From: Salinirussus sp.
GTDB lineage: Archaea > Halobacteriota > Halobacteria > Halobacteriales > Haloarculaceae
DNA: 14,148 nucleotides
Direction: 5' to 3'
Assembly: GCA_028275005.1 (NCBI GenBank)
Contig: JAQCNN010000009.1
Coordinates: forward strand, 1-14,148
A program made the translations under genes and the position numbers. Shown here piece after piece: positions 1 through 7,365 of the stretch; position 1 is the first letter of the stretch, and each line of letters opens with the position of its first letter. The notes beneath the pieces were generated by a model, which was not told the DNA's origin, searched no databases, and saw nothing but the letters and a program-made list of their open reading frames with translations.

Positions 1-27
1 GCTCGCTGCGCTCGCGCACCACTCGGG

Positions 28-96
28 GGAAAAACGTGGGCGAAAAAGCGCAAGCGGCGGAGCCGCTCGCGGGAACCGCGGCGCAAAGCGCCGCGG
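28..96 (-). terminator. Hairpins and T-runs downstream of aIF1, possible terminator
   Basis: Read on the minus strand, beyond the aIF1 stop, there is a perfect 9-bp inverted repeat with a 3-nt loop (76-84 with 88-96), then a 6-bp one (53-58 with 62-67), then two T5 runs (43-47 and 30-34). Oligo-T runs are the main archaeal termination signal, so this fits the end of the aIF1 transcript. The distal T-runs could instead be the TATA region of a further minus-strand gene beginning with one of the GTG codons at 17-22 and leaving the window. The rest of 1-243 shows no credible gene; the open frames there have no recognisable domain. Confidence 0.35.
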
Positions 97-243
97 ATGC
101 TCGCTGTTACCGGCGGACCTGCCCTTCCCCGACTCGCGCGATGGAACGCGCTCGCGGCCGGATGTCACGGTCGAACAGCAGTAGCTGTCGGGTGGAGCGT
201 GCCGGTCAGAATGGGTGAGTACTCGAGCGTGCGGCGCCGGTGG

Positions 244-537
244 TCAGGCGACGTTGAACCCTTTGTCCCGGAGGAAATCCTCGACGCGGCCGGTGTGGTT
301 CCCCTGAAGCTCGATCTGTCCGTCGTCGACGGTACCCCCACACGCGAACTTCGACTTCAGGTCCGAGGACAGACTATCCATGTCCACGTCGCTCGGGTCG
401 AACCCTTCGATGATCGTTACCTCCTTGCCGTAGCGGCGCTCGTCGATGCGGATTGTGATCTCTTGGGAGTCCTTGGCGACGTCCTCACAGACGCAGAGCT
501 CCTCGGGTAGCCCGCACGTCGAGCAGACTTCCGACAT
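244..537 (-). CDS. Translation initiation factor aIF1 (SUI1/eIF1 family)
   Basis: 97-residue archaeal homologue of eIF1/SUI1, which binds the small ribosomal subunit near the P site and enforces accurate start-codon selection. The N-terminus carries a four-cysteine cluster (C5, C8, C15, C17) typical of archaeal aIF1. The SUI1 fold follows (about residues 25-95), with the basic RRYGK segment, the KFACGGTV motif and the ELQGNHTGRV stretch characteristic of the family. Length is normal. The ATG start is preceded at about 25-32 nt by a clear TATA-like sequence, consistent with a leaderless mRNA. It lies downstream of and on the same strand as the transglutaminase gene but is separated from it by 68 nt and has its own promoter, so it is probably not functionally tied to that operon. 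Identification is secure. Confidence 0.95.
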   Translation of the reverse strand: MSEVCSTCGLPEELCVCEDVAKDSQEITIRIDERRYGKEVTIIEGFDPSDVDMDSLSSDLKSKFACGGTVDDGQIELQGNHTGRVEDFLRDKGFNVA

Positions 538-561
538 TACAGCCGGGCATACGAAACGACC

Positions 562-572
562 CTATTAAACAC
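562..572 (-). promoter_or_regulatory. TATA box of the aIF1 gene
   Basis: On the minus strand this reads GTGTTTAATAG, close to the haloarchaeal TATA consensus, and it starts 25 nt upstream of the aIF1 ATG. That spacing puts transcription start at or next to the start codon. The surrounding 68-nt gap is locally AT-richer than its neighbours. Assigned by eye; there are no transcription data. Confidence 0.65.
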
Positions 573-605
573 TATCGGGACCCGCAACTCCCGGGCGCGG
601 CCGCC

Positions 606-2849
606 TCACTGCCCGTCCTCGCCGTCAGCCTCGCTGTCGCCTGCCGGTGTCTGCCGGATATCGGCGAGCAGTGTCCTGGCCTCGGCGGCCAGGTCGTCGG
701 TCACCTCCCCCCGGTAGCGAGCACGCTCGCGGATTGCCGCGAGCCGGCGGGGACGCGGCCCGGCGTCGATAGCCTCGAGATACGCCCGGACCGTCTCGCC
801 GGGCTCGCGGGCCCGGTGTTCGTCCTCGAGGGCCAGTTCGAGCCGGGTGAACGCCCGCTCGATGTCCGTCTCGGGGTCGGCGTCGTCGCCGAACCGGTCA
901 CGGGCCCACAGCGACACCCGACGGGAGAGGCCGGTCTGTCTGAGCCCGGCAGCGGCCCCGGCAACCACGACGAGCCCGAGCAGGAGTTCCTCCCGCGAGG
1001 GGGGGTCGGGCAGCTCGAACCCGCCGCCGCTCCCCTCGGGCGTCGGCGTCTCGGGCCGGAGGTCGTCGACGTCGACACCGACGGTGACTGTCGGCGTGTC
1101 GGCGGTTGTGTCGTCGCTGCCGTTGGTCTCGTCGGGGCTCGCCGTGGTCGGGGTAGGGGTTCGGTCGGGCTCGACGTTCTCCTCCTCGTTCGCCCGGGCC
1201 TGGGAGAGGCGCTGTTGTTCGGCCTCGCGGCGCGGGGCGGCCGGCGTCGGGTCGAACCGGACCCAGCCGGTGTCGGGGAAGTACACCTCCACCCAGGCGT
1301 GGGAGTCGTACCCCCGGACGACCCGGCGGTTCCCGCCGGCGGGCTCACCCGGCGTGTAGCCGACGGTAAGGCGGGCCGGGACCCCCTGTGTCCGCAGCAT
1401 CGTCGTCATCGTCGTCGCGTAGTAGGTACAGTAGCCCTGCTCCATCTCGAACAGAAAGGCGTCGGCGATATTCCCCTCGGGTCGGTCGACCGAGAGGGAG
1501 TACGCTCTGTTTTCCTCCAGCCAGGCCTCGACTGTGCGGGCGGTCTCGTACGGGTTCTCGGCCTCCGCTGTCAGCCGGGCAGTTCGCTCGGCGACCCGGT
1601 CGGGCGTGTCCGCGGGCAACTGGGTGTAACGCCGGACGACCCGGTCCGGGTAGTCGGTCCCGGCCGACGCCAGCCGGGTCGCGTCGGGTCGTGGGACCTC
1701 ACTCGTGACCGTGTAGGTGTCGCCGTCACCGAAGGCGGTTGCCGGCTGGAGCCCCCCGGCCTCGGTGACGCGGGTCACCGGAGCGGCCGACTCACCGACG
1801 CTGACCGGCCGCCAGGCCGCGGGCATCACCGACAGCTCCGACTCGACGGTGTACGCCTGTGTGACCGTCGCCGTCGGGCCCGGTGGCGAGGACAGCCGGC
1901 TCGAGTAGGGCCGCTCGTTCCCGTCTCTGACCCACCCGTCACCGGTGTAGAAGTCGTAACTGCCAACCCGCCAGTAGGTGGTGACCGGCGCTTCGACGGT
2001 AAAGCGAACCTCCGGGGAGAGGCTGATCGAGCCGAGCACCTCAAGCTCGGAGTCGGCGGTCAGCAGCGACGCCTCGACCGTCCGGTCGCCCCCGCCGGTC
2101 AGCGACAGCGGCGTTGCCTCCCCCGTCGGGAAGAGGTCGACGGCCTGTGAGACGACGACCATCCCCGCAAGCTCCATCAACAGTGTCCGCCGGCCCTGGT
2201 CGACGCCCGCCTCGGCCCCTCGGGTCTCGGTCCCAGGTGTGGTCGTGTCGGCCGTCCGGGCGAAGTCCCCGAAGCCGATGGCGGCGGCCCCCGAGACCAC
2301 CCCGAGCAGGGCAATCGTCGCCTCGGCGTCCCCCGTGAGCACGAGAAAGCCGAGCATGAGCCCGCCGGCGGCGACGGCGCTGGCGTACCACTCCCGCAGA
2401 GCGAGGTAGACGGTCAGGAAGACCGGGCCCGGCGTGACCGTAAGCACCCACAGCTCGGTCTGTCTGATCCGGTAGACCGACCGCCCGGTCAGCAGCTCAA
2501 GCGCGCTCGCGACCAGCGGCCCCGGTGTCGGCGTCTCGGGCAGCGAGAGCAGATAGACGACCAGCCCACCGACGAGCAGGGAGAGGGCGAGCCACGCGAC
2601 GGTCCTGACCCGTAGCCGCCGGGAGACAGGCACGGCGACCAGTGCCGTCGCCGCGACCAGCGCCAGGAACGGCGCCTGCCCGCCGGTCACCGACACCACG
2701 CCGTAGAGGAGACTCAGAAACGAGAACAGCAGCCCGGCGACCCCCGTGAGCGCGAGCACCCGTGACGACCACAGCCGGGCGGCGGCCCGGCCGAGCAACG
2801 TGGCTCGTCGGTCTGCCGCCGCCCGGTCCTGTCCTGACCCGCGGCTCAC
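606..2849 (-). CDS. TgpA-like membrane transglutaminase (DUF3488, transglutaminase core, DUF4129-like tail)
   Basis: 747-residue integral membrane protein. Roughly the first 200 residues hold several hydrophobic helices (DUF3488/TgpA-type), followed by an extracytoplasmic region. The transglutaminase-like core has its triad visible as C474 (GYCTYY), H517 (DSHAWVEVYF) and D533 (FDPTP). A long Thr/Pro/Asp-rich linker, another membrane helix (LLLGLVVVAGAAAG) and a DUF4129-like cytoplasmic tail close the protein. The GTG start overlaps the DUF58 stop in a GTGA arrangement, implying translational coupling. MoxR-DUF58-TgpA operons are widespread in bacteria and archaea and are thought to act in envelope protein maturation or modification; the substrate here is unknown. 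All three catalytic residues are present, so an active cysteine peptidase or transglutaminase is likely. The family assignment is firm and the role inferred. Confidence 0.9.
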   Translation of the reverse strand: MSRGSGQDRAAADRRATLLGRAAARLWSSRVLALTGVAGLLFSFLSLLYGVVSVTGGQAPFLALVAATALVAVPVSRRLRVRTVAWLALSLLVGGLVVYLLSLPETPTPGPLVASALELLTGRSVYRIRQTELWVLTVTPGPVFLTVYLALREWYASAVAAGGLMLGFLVLTGDAEATIALLGVVSGAAAIGFGDFARTADTTTPGTETRGAEAGVDQGRRTLLMELAGMVVVSQAVDLFPTGEATPLSLTGGGDRTVEASLLTADSELEVLGSISLSPEVRFTVEAPVTTYWRVGSYDFYTGDGWVRDGNERPYSSRLSSPPGPTATVTQAYTVESELSVMPAAWRPVSVGESAAPVTRVTEAGGLQPATAFGDGDTYTVTSEVPRPDATRLASAGTDYPDRVVRRYTQLPADTPDRVAERTARLTAEAENPYETARTVEAWLEENRAYSLSVDRPEGNIADAFLFEMEQGYCTYYATTMTTMLRTQGVPARLTVGYTPGEPAGGNRRVVRGYDSHAWVEVYFPDTGWVRFDPTPAAPRREAEQQRLSQARANEEENVEPDRTPTPTTASPDETNGSDDTTADTPTVTVGVDVDDLRPETPTPEGSGGGFELPDPPSREELLLGLVVVAGAAAGLRQTGLSRRVSLWARDRFGDDADPETDIERAFTRLELALEDEHRAREPGETVRAYLEAIDAGPRPRRLAAIRERARYRGEVTDDLAAEARTLLADIRQTPAGDSEADGEDGQ

Positions 2850-3823
2850 GGTGGCGTCACCTCCTCGGCAATCCGGTCGGCGGTGATCGCCGCAAAGTCG
2901 TGGCGCTGGTCACCGACCTGGACCGTCGTCCGGCTGTTGGTCGCCCGGATCGAGATGTCGGCGGCCTCGTGACGGTGGGCCGGGAGGGAGCCGCCGTCGG
3001 TCTCGGCGAGCAGCCGGAGGACGTTCTCCCGGTGACTCTTACCCTGTCCGGCCGGGATCTCGCCGTCGGCGAGGGTCACCGAGACCGGCCGGTTAGCGTC
3101 GAGCGCGAGGCCGGCGACGGTGGCGGCGGCGCTGGCCATCTCGTCGGCGCTGCCCTCGGTGGCGCCGGCGACGACCTCGACGGTCTCGTCGGTCTGCCCC
3201 GACGAGAACTCCATGACCAGAAACTCCTCGCGTTTGGCGCTTGACTTCCAGTGGACGTTCCGGAGCGGGTCGCCGGGGACGTACTCCCGCAGGCGGTCGA
3301 ACTCCTGGCGCTCGGCGACAGCGTCCTCCGAGAGCAGCGAGGCGAGTGTCACGCCCGTGACGGTGTACCGGCGGGGGTAGACGACCACCCCGCCCGGGAT
3401 TGGCGCCTCGACACTCCGGGCAACCAGCCCAAGCGGCCCACGCTGGACGACCCGGATCCGGGAGAACTGGTGAACGCCGCGCGTCTCGAGTGTGACCGCG
3501 CGCTCGAGCGTGCAGGGCATGTCGACCGTCGCGTCGACCGCCTCGCCGGCCAGGCCGTCGGGCAGTGGGATCCGGACCCTCGCCAGCGCCTGGCCGTCGA
3601 GTTGGACCCGGAACTGGCGGGTCTGGTCCGGGAATCCGGGTCGCATCGGGTCGACCGAGACCGTCGGCATCCCGGCCCGGGACAGCTGGAGGGCGCCGAC
3701 CCCGACCGCAACCACCAGCGGGGCGGCGACGGCGTTGAGAGCGCGCGCACCCGAGAGGGTGGCAAAGAGGGCGGCGAGGCCGACGACACAGACCACGCCC
3801 CACCCGCGGAGTGTCAGGCGCAT
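2846..3823 (-). CDS. DUF58 domain protein (MoxR partner)
   Basis: 325-residue protein with two N-terminal membrane helices (about 9-23 and 29-47) and an extracytoplasmic or peripheral beta-rich region. The hallmark DUF58 motif lies at about 177-206 (REYVPGDPLRNVHWKSSAKR), leading into a vWA-like C-terminal fold. The start chosen is the ATG at 3823, one nucleotide after the stop of the upstream MoxR gene. The frame stays open further upstream, but that stretch lies inside the MoxR coding sequence and does not look like protein. DUF58 proteins nearly always accompany MoxR AAA+ ATPases and are thought to be their clients or adaptors. The molecular function is not established. Sits between MoxR and the transglutaminase in one operon. 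Confidence 0.9.
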   Translation of the reverse strand: MRLTLRGWGVVCVVGLAALFATLSGARALNAVAAPLVVAVGVGALQLSRAGMPTVSVDPMRPGFPDQTRQFRVQLDGQALARVRIPLPDGLAGEAVDATVDMPCTLERAVTLETRGVHQFSRIRVVQRGPLGLVARSVEAPIPGGVVVYPRRYTVTGVTLASLLSEDAVAERQEFDRLREYVPGDPLRNVHWKSSAKREEFLVMEFSSGQTDETVEVVAGATEGSADEMASAAATVAGLALDANRPVSVTLADGEIPAGQGKSHRENVLRLLAETDGGSLPAHRHEAADISIRATNSRTTVQVGDQRHDFAAITADRIAEEVTPP

Positions 3824-3824
3824 A

Positions 3825-4811
3825 CTACTCGACGGGGACCCGTTCCAGCGCGTCGGCGACGAGTCCCTGCCCGGTGTGGTCGGCGTCGGCCCGTATCCGG
3901 TGTGCGAGCACCACCTCGGCTTCCGTCTGGACGTCGTCCGGGATGACGTAGTCCCGGCCGTCGAGCACGGCACGCCCCTGGGCGGCGCGCAACAGCGCGA
4001 TACTCCCCCGGGGGCTGACCCCGATTGCGGCGTGTTCGCGGGTGTAACCCGCCAGCCGGGTGGCGTACTCCCGGACCTGTGAGGCAACGGTGACGCTCGC
4101 GGCCGTCTTTCGGGCGGCCGACAGGTCGGCGAGCGTGGTGACCGCCCCCAGGTCCTCGATGGGGTGGTGACCGACCACGCGGCCGAGCAGTTCGGCCTCC
4201 TCGTCCTCCTCGGGGTAGCCGAGGTGGAGTTTCTTCATGAAGCGGTCGACCTCCGCCAGCGGGAGGTCGTAGGCGCGGTCGCCCTCGACGGTGTTCTGGG
4301 TCGCGATCACCGTAAACGGGTCGGGGACCGTGTGGGTCTCCCCGTCGACGGTCACCTGTTCCTCCTCCATGGCCTCAAGCAGCGCCGACTGGGTCTTTGG
4401 CGGGGCGCGGTTGATCTCGTCGCCAAGCACCACGTTCCCGAAGATGGGGCCGGGTCGAAACTCGAAGTCGTTTGTCTTCTGGTTGTAGACGTTGACGCCG
4501 GTGACGTCGGAGGGGAGCAGGTCGGGGGTGAACTGGACGCGCTTGAACGTCCCGTCGAAGGACTCGGCGACAGCGCGAGCGAGCATCGTCTTGCCCACGC
4601 CGGGGACATCCTCCAGCAGGATGTGCCCCCGGCCCAGCAGGCCCGTCATGATGTGTTCGACCTCCTCGTGGTGGCCCACGATGACGCGCTCGACGTTCTC
4701 GACCACCTCGGCGACCACCGCGCTCGCCTCCTCGATTCCCCGGCCGGCTGTCGGTCCCGGCCCGTCTCCCTGCTCGGCGTCGTGTTCCGTGTCCGTGTCG
4801 GTGTCTGTCAT
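3825..4811 (-). CDS. MoxR-family AAA+ ATPase
   Basis: 328-residue AAA+ ATPase of the MoxR subfamily, which acts as a chaperone for partner proteins encoded next to it. Visible motifs: Walker A GVGKT (71-75), Walker B VVLGDEIN (127-134), sensor 1 IATQN (169-173), the arginine after LAEVD (R190) and sensor 2 SPRG (266-269). The N-terminus is an acidic Thr/Asp-rich tail. First gene of the MoxR-DUF58-TgpA operon. The start is uncertain. The ATG at 4811 gives this protein. An in-frame TTG at 4883 would add 24 residues, and an AT-richer TATA-like patch (about 4907-4916) lies at the distance expected for a leaderless transcript from that TTG. Otherwise the mRNA has a leader of about 70 nt. No Shine-Dalgarno sequence is obvious before 4811. 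Confidence 0.92.
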   Translation of the reverse strand: MTDTDTDTEHDAEQGDGPGPTAGRGIEEASAVVAEVVENVERVIVGHHEEVEHIMTGLLGRGHILLEDVPGVGKTMLARAVAESFDGTFKRVQFTPDLLPSDVTGVNVYNQKTNDFEFRPGPIFGNVVLGDEINRAPPKTQSALLEAMEEEQVTVDGETHTVPDPFTVIATQNTVEGDRAYDLPLAEVDRFMKKLHLGYPEEDEEAELLGRVVGHHPIEDLGAVTTLADLSAARKTAASVTVASQVREYATRLAGYTREHAAIGVSPRGSIALLRAAQGRAVLDGRDYVIPDDVQTEAEVVLAHRIRADADHTGQGLVADALERVPVE

Positions 4812-4961
4812 GGGTGTGCGACCGTGGCGAGCGTCCGGGTTGAGCGCGGCCACCGCCCGCCGCTCGCTCGGGAGGTGTTGCAAACGGTTGGACGCCTGGG
4901 GTAGTAAGGATACTGCCTCTGTGTGGCTGTCACGGACACCACGGGCCGGTCACCGCCCGCC

Positions 4962-5201
4962 TCACCACTCCTTGCACGCCGGACAGACCAGCCCCGCTTC
5001 GCCACGCCAGCGCTCCCGGACGGACTCGCCACAGGCCTCACACTCACCACGTCCGGCGGCGTACGTTGTCTCGGCTGACTCGACGGCTGCCGGGTCGACT
5101 CGCGTCTCACCCTCACCCACCGTATCCGGGTCGGACGGCGCCGTCTCGCCCGATTCGGCCCCCTCGGTGTCGAGAAAGTCGTCCAGTGACCGGTTCTCCA
5201 T
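4962..5201 (-). CDS. Small acidic zinc-ribbon protein, haloarchaeal
   Basis: 79-residue protein. The N-terminal motif (MENRSLDDFL) is followed by a long acidic, probably disordered stretch. The C-terminal zinc ribbon has two CxxC knuckles (C54/C57 and C73/C76) and ends in CPACKEW. This architecture resembles a small uncharacterised haloarchaeal family (I believe DUF7573, not verified). The conserved end and paired cysteines suggest structural zinc binding; a nucleic-acid or protein partner is possible but unproven. The ATG at 5201 is preferred; a GTG two codons upstream is also in frame. A CTAAGC patch about 22-29 nt upstream could serve as TATA box. Same strand as the MoxR operon but 150 nt from its ATG, and divergent from the small membrane protein gene. 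Confidence 0.75.
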   Translation of the reverse strand: MENRSLDDFLDTEGAESGETAPSDPDTVGEGETRVDPAAVESAETTYAAGRGECEACGESVRERWRGEAGLVCPACKEW

Positions 5202-5258
5202 ACCCACACCGGGGACCGGAGAGGCTTAGCGGTGGCGGGGCCGGCGCGGAGAGACAAC

Positions 5259-5270
5259 CACAAGTAATCC
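5259..5270 (+). promoter_or_regulatory. Probable TATA element of the small membrane protein gene
   Basis: CACAAGTAATCC is an AT-richer patch in a GC-rich intergenic stretch, with its AAGTAAT core centred about 25 nt before the ATG at 5289. The spacing matches other leaderless haloarchaeal promoters. Weak by sequence alone. Confidence 0.35.
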
Positions 5271-5288
5271 CGGCCGCAAGCGAAGGGT

Positions 5289-5504
5289 ATGAACCTGCTC
5301 ATAGAGCTCATCCGGAGTGTCCTCGACATGCCCGGCGAGTTCGCGGTCGTCGCCACCCACGACCCGCTGTCCGCGCTGCTGATGGCATTCGGCGGGCTGT
5401 TCGTGCTCGTGTCGGTGGGCTACTTCGGCGTTCTCGCGTTCGGTGCGGCCGCCAACTTCGTCACCGGCGGGCCAGACGCAGAGCCTCGCGAGCCAACCCG
5501 ATAG
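5289..5504 (+). CDS. Small membrane protein, conserved-looking, unknown function
   Basis: 71-residue protein with an amphipathic N-terminus (about residues 1-25) and one long hydrophobic stretch (about 27-57, Gly/Ala-rich with VSVGYFGVLAFGAAANF), then a short polar tail ending in PREPTR. It is probably a single-pass or hairpin membrane protein. I do not recognise a named family. A TATA-like patch (CACAAGTAATCC, 5259-5270) lies at the leaderless distance from the ATG, which supports it being a real gene. Its last 44 nt overlap the 3' end of the convergent Mer-like gene. The upstream neighbour is the divergent zinc-ribbon gene. Confidence 0.7.
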   Translation: MNLLIELIRSVLDMPGEFAVVATHDPLSALLMAFGGLFVLVSVGYFGVLAFGAAANFVTGGPDAEPREPTR

Positions 5505-6438
5505 CCTCGCCCGGTTCGGGGCCCAGCGGCGACCCGACGACGAGGCTGTCGGCCGTCTCGAGCAGAGCCGTGAACCGCTCGGCGACCGTTTCCGGGGTGC
5601 CCGCGACCGAGAAGGCGTCTATCATCCCCTCGCTCACTGTGTCGAAGGCTTCGGTGAACTCCCCGGCAGCGACCCGCTCGCCGACAGTCGCCGCCCGCTC
5701 GGGGTCCAGTCCGTGTCGGTCGAGGACCGGGTCGGGGGCGCTGCCGGCGATAAACGCGACCGGCGGGCGGGCGGCCTCGCGGGCTGCGGCCTCAGTGTCG
5801 GCGACACTGACACTCGCGTAGGCCGCAAAGTCAAACTCACCGCGTGCGTCGGGGCGCTCCTCGAGCCCCTCGGCGACCCGCTCGGCCGCCCACGCGATAT
5901 CCCGGGGGTGTGAGCCGTTGTAGAGCACGCCGTCGGCGTACTTTGCGGACATCCGGGTCATGTGGGGGCCCTGTGCGCCGACGTAGACGGGGACCGAGCC
6001 CGCCTCGTAGTTCAGCCCGGCGTCGACCGCCTCGAAGGTCCCGTCGTGGTCGACACGCTCGCCGTCCCACAGTTTTCGGGCGACCTGCATCGTCTCGAGC
6101 ACCAGCCGGAGCGGGCTGTCGAGGTCGAGACCGAGATTCGAGAGGGTTGCCCGGTCCCCGGGGCCGACGCCGAAGACGCCGCGGCCGTCCGCGAGTTCGT
6201 CCAGGGTTGCCATCCGCGAGGCCAGCGTCACCGGGTGGGTCTCGGCGGGGTTGACCACCCCCGGGCCGAGTCGGAGTCGGTCGGTGGCGCGGGCCATCTC
6301 TGTGAGCGCGACAAACTCGTCACGGTTGTTGTAGTGGTGGCTGACAAAGGCGGTGTCGAAGCCCTCCGCTTCGGCGGTCTCGGCCCACTCGCGCAGCTGG
6401 GGAACGGGGTGCTCCGGCGTGAGTTCGATAGCGTCCAT
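5461..6438 (-). CDS. mer: F420-dependent reductase, Mer-like (luciferase-like monooxygenase fold)
   Basis: 325-residue TIM-barrel protein of the bacterial luciferase-like superfamily, close in length and motifs to 5,10-methylenetetrahydromethanopterin reductase (Mer). Visible family signatures are LGPGVVNPAETHPVTLASR (about 57-75), the adjoining TLDELADGRGVFGVGPGD segment (about 78-95), VPVYVGAQGP in the middle and SVAGTPETVAERF near the C-terminus. Mer uses reduced F420 to reduce a methylene-C1 carrier. Haloarchaea are not methanogens, so in this host it may act on a folate-type carrier or another substrate. It lies 75 nt downstream of cofE on the same strand, suggesting a shared transcript, and I recall the same pairing in other haloarchaea. 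Its 3' end overlaps the small membrane protein gene. The superfamily is certain and the exact substrate is not. Confidence 0.85.
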   Translation of the reverse strand: MDAIELTPEHPVPQLREWAETAEAEGFDTAFVSHHYNNRDEFVALTEMARATDRLRLGPGVVNPAETHPVTLASRMATLDELADGRGVFGVGPGDRATLSNLGLDLDSPLRLVLETMQVARKLWDGERVDHDGTFEAVDAGLNYEAGSVPVYVGAQGPHMTRMSAKYADGVLYNGSHPRDIAWAAERVAEGLEERPDARGEFDFAAYASVSVADTEAAAREAARPPVAFIAGSAPDPVLDRHGLDPERAATVGERVAAGEFTEAFDTVSEGMIDAFSVAGTPETVAERFTALLETADSLVVGSPLGPEPGEAIGLAREALRLARR

Positions 6439-6513
6439 CAGTTATCGGATAGTGGGCCGGCGGAGTGATGAGGGTTCTGTCCGCGGTGTCGGCTCCCCGG
6501 CGGGGGGCCGTCC

Positions 6514-7263
6514 TCACTCCGAGTAGTACGCACGGACCGCGGGGCGTATCAGGTCGTCGTCGGGCGTGCGAAAGAGGTCGTCGTCGCCGGCGTGGTCGCC
6601 GAACTCGAAGTCCCGGACGACGGCGACGGGCGTCCCGCCGGCACCCTCGCCGGTCACGAGGTTGGCCGCCCCGGCGAGTTCGTCCACGACCGTCTGGACG
6701 GTTGCCTCCATCTCTCGGCCCTCCCGGTCGCGCTCGCCGCGCCAGTCCCGGGCGGCGGGGAGCCCGGCCCACCCGAGCGCAACCCCCCGCTGGCCGTACC
6801 GGAACGGGCGGCCGGAGGTGTCGGTGACGACCACCCGCGTGTCCAGCCCCTCTCGCAGCCGCTCGGCGCTCGCCGTCGGGTCCTCCGGGAGCAACAGCAG
6901 GTCGGCCCCGGGGACGTTCGAGCGGTCGACCCCCGCGTTGACCGTGATGTGGCCAAAGGGCGTGACCGCGAGCATGATCGGCCGGTCCATCAGCAGTTCC
7001 TCGCTCGCCTCGATGACCGCCTGTGCGAAGCGGGGGTCCTTCCCCTCGTCGGCCTCCGCGGCGGCCTGGGTTGCGATCGCCCGCGCACGCTCGCCAGCCT
7101 CGTACTCCGCGAGGTCGGCCCGCCGGTCCTCGGCCTTCGAGACGACCGTGCTCGCGACACAGACCACGTCGTCGGGCCGCAGGTCCACTCGTTCGGCGAC
7201 CATCGCGGCGAGGTCGTCCCCCGGTTCGACCTCGGGCAGCCCGTCGACGGCGAAGACGTTCAT
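6514..7263 (-). CDS. cofE: Coenzyme F420:L-glutamate ligase CofE
   Basis: 249-residue enzyme that adds glutamates, GTP-dependently, to F420-0 to give the polyglutamylated cofactor. Family motifs are visible: VVSKAEDR (40-47), the GHITVNAGVDRSNVPG block (104-119), which in this family shapes the metal and GTP site, VTDTSGRPFRYGQRGVALG (146-164), and DELAGAANLV (194-203). The length is normal for the archaeal stand-alone enzyme. The ATG at 7263 is chosen because the protein aligns from there (MNVFAVDGLP) and a GGGCTTTTTG promoter element lies about 24 nt upstream. The frame continues open further upstream, but only through sequence antisense to the phosphatase gene. Probably co-transcribed with the Mer-like gene downstream. 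Confidence 0.93.
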   Translation of the reverse strand: MNVFAVDGLPEVEPGDDLAAMVAERVDLRPDDVVCVASTVVSKAEDRRADLAEYEAGERARAIATQAAAEADEGKDPRFAQAVIEASEELLMDRPIMLAVTPFGHITVNAGVDRSNVPGADLLLLPEDPTASAERLREGLDTRVVVTDTSGRPFRYGQRGVALGWAGLPAARDWRGERDREGREMEATVQTVVDELAGAANLVTGEGAGGTPVAVVRDFEFGDHAGDDDLFRTPDDDLIRPAVRAYYSE

Positions 7264-7284
7264 ACCGGCTCTTCGTGCGGGGGG

Positions 7285-7299
7285 CAAAAAGCCCGCCGT
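7285..7299 (-). promoter_or_regulatory. TATA-like element of cofE
   Basis: Reads ACGGCGGGCTTTTTG on the minus strand, with the T-run 23-27 nt upstream of the cofE ATG. Its first 13 nt are identical, at identical spacing, to the element before the YfcE-like phosphoesterase gene (9077-9089). On the plus strand it can also form a short GGGC-AAAAA-GCCC hairpin. Confidence 0.5.
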
Positions 7300-7365
7300 C
7301 CGCGGGCCGTCACCCGGCGTCCGAGGACCGAAATCCACGCCGGGGAGCACACCACCGACACCAGT

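Noticed and set aside
97..510. Plus-strand open frame opposite aIF1
   Set aside because: Most of it is antisense to the well-supported aIF1 gene and no domain is visible.
816..2150. Long open frame on the plus strand opposite the transglutaminase gene
   Set aside because: It is antisense to a gene with clear domains, its protein is Arg/Gly/Pro-rich without motifs, and such shadows are expected at this GC content.
6488..6510. GC-rich imperfect inverted repeat between cofE and the Mer-like gene
   Set aside because: The stem is imperfect and no T-run follows, so it is not convincing as a terminator in such GC-rich DNA.
6592..7365. Open frame upstream of the phosphatase ATG as an N-terminal extension
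   Set aside because: It is antisense to cofE and has no family similarity; the IMPase-like protein begins near 7366.
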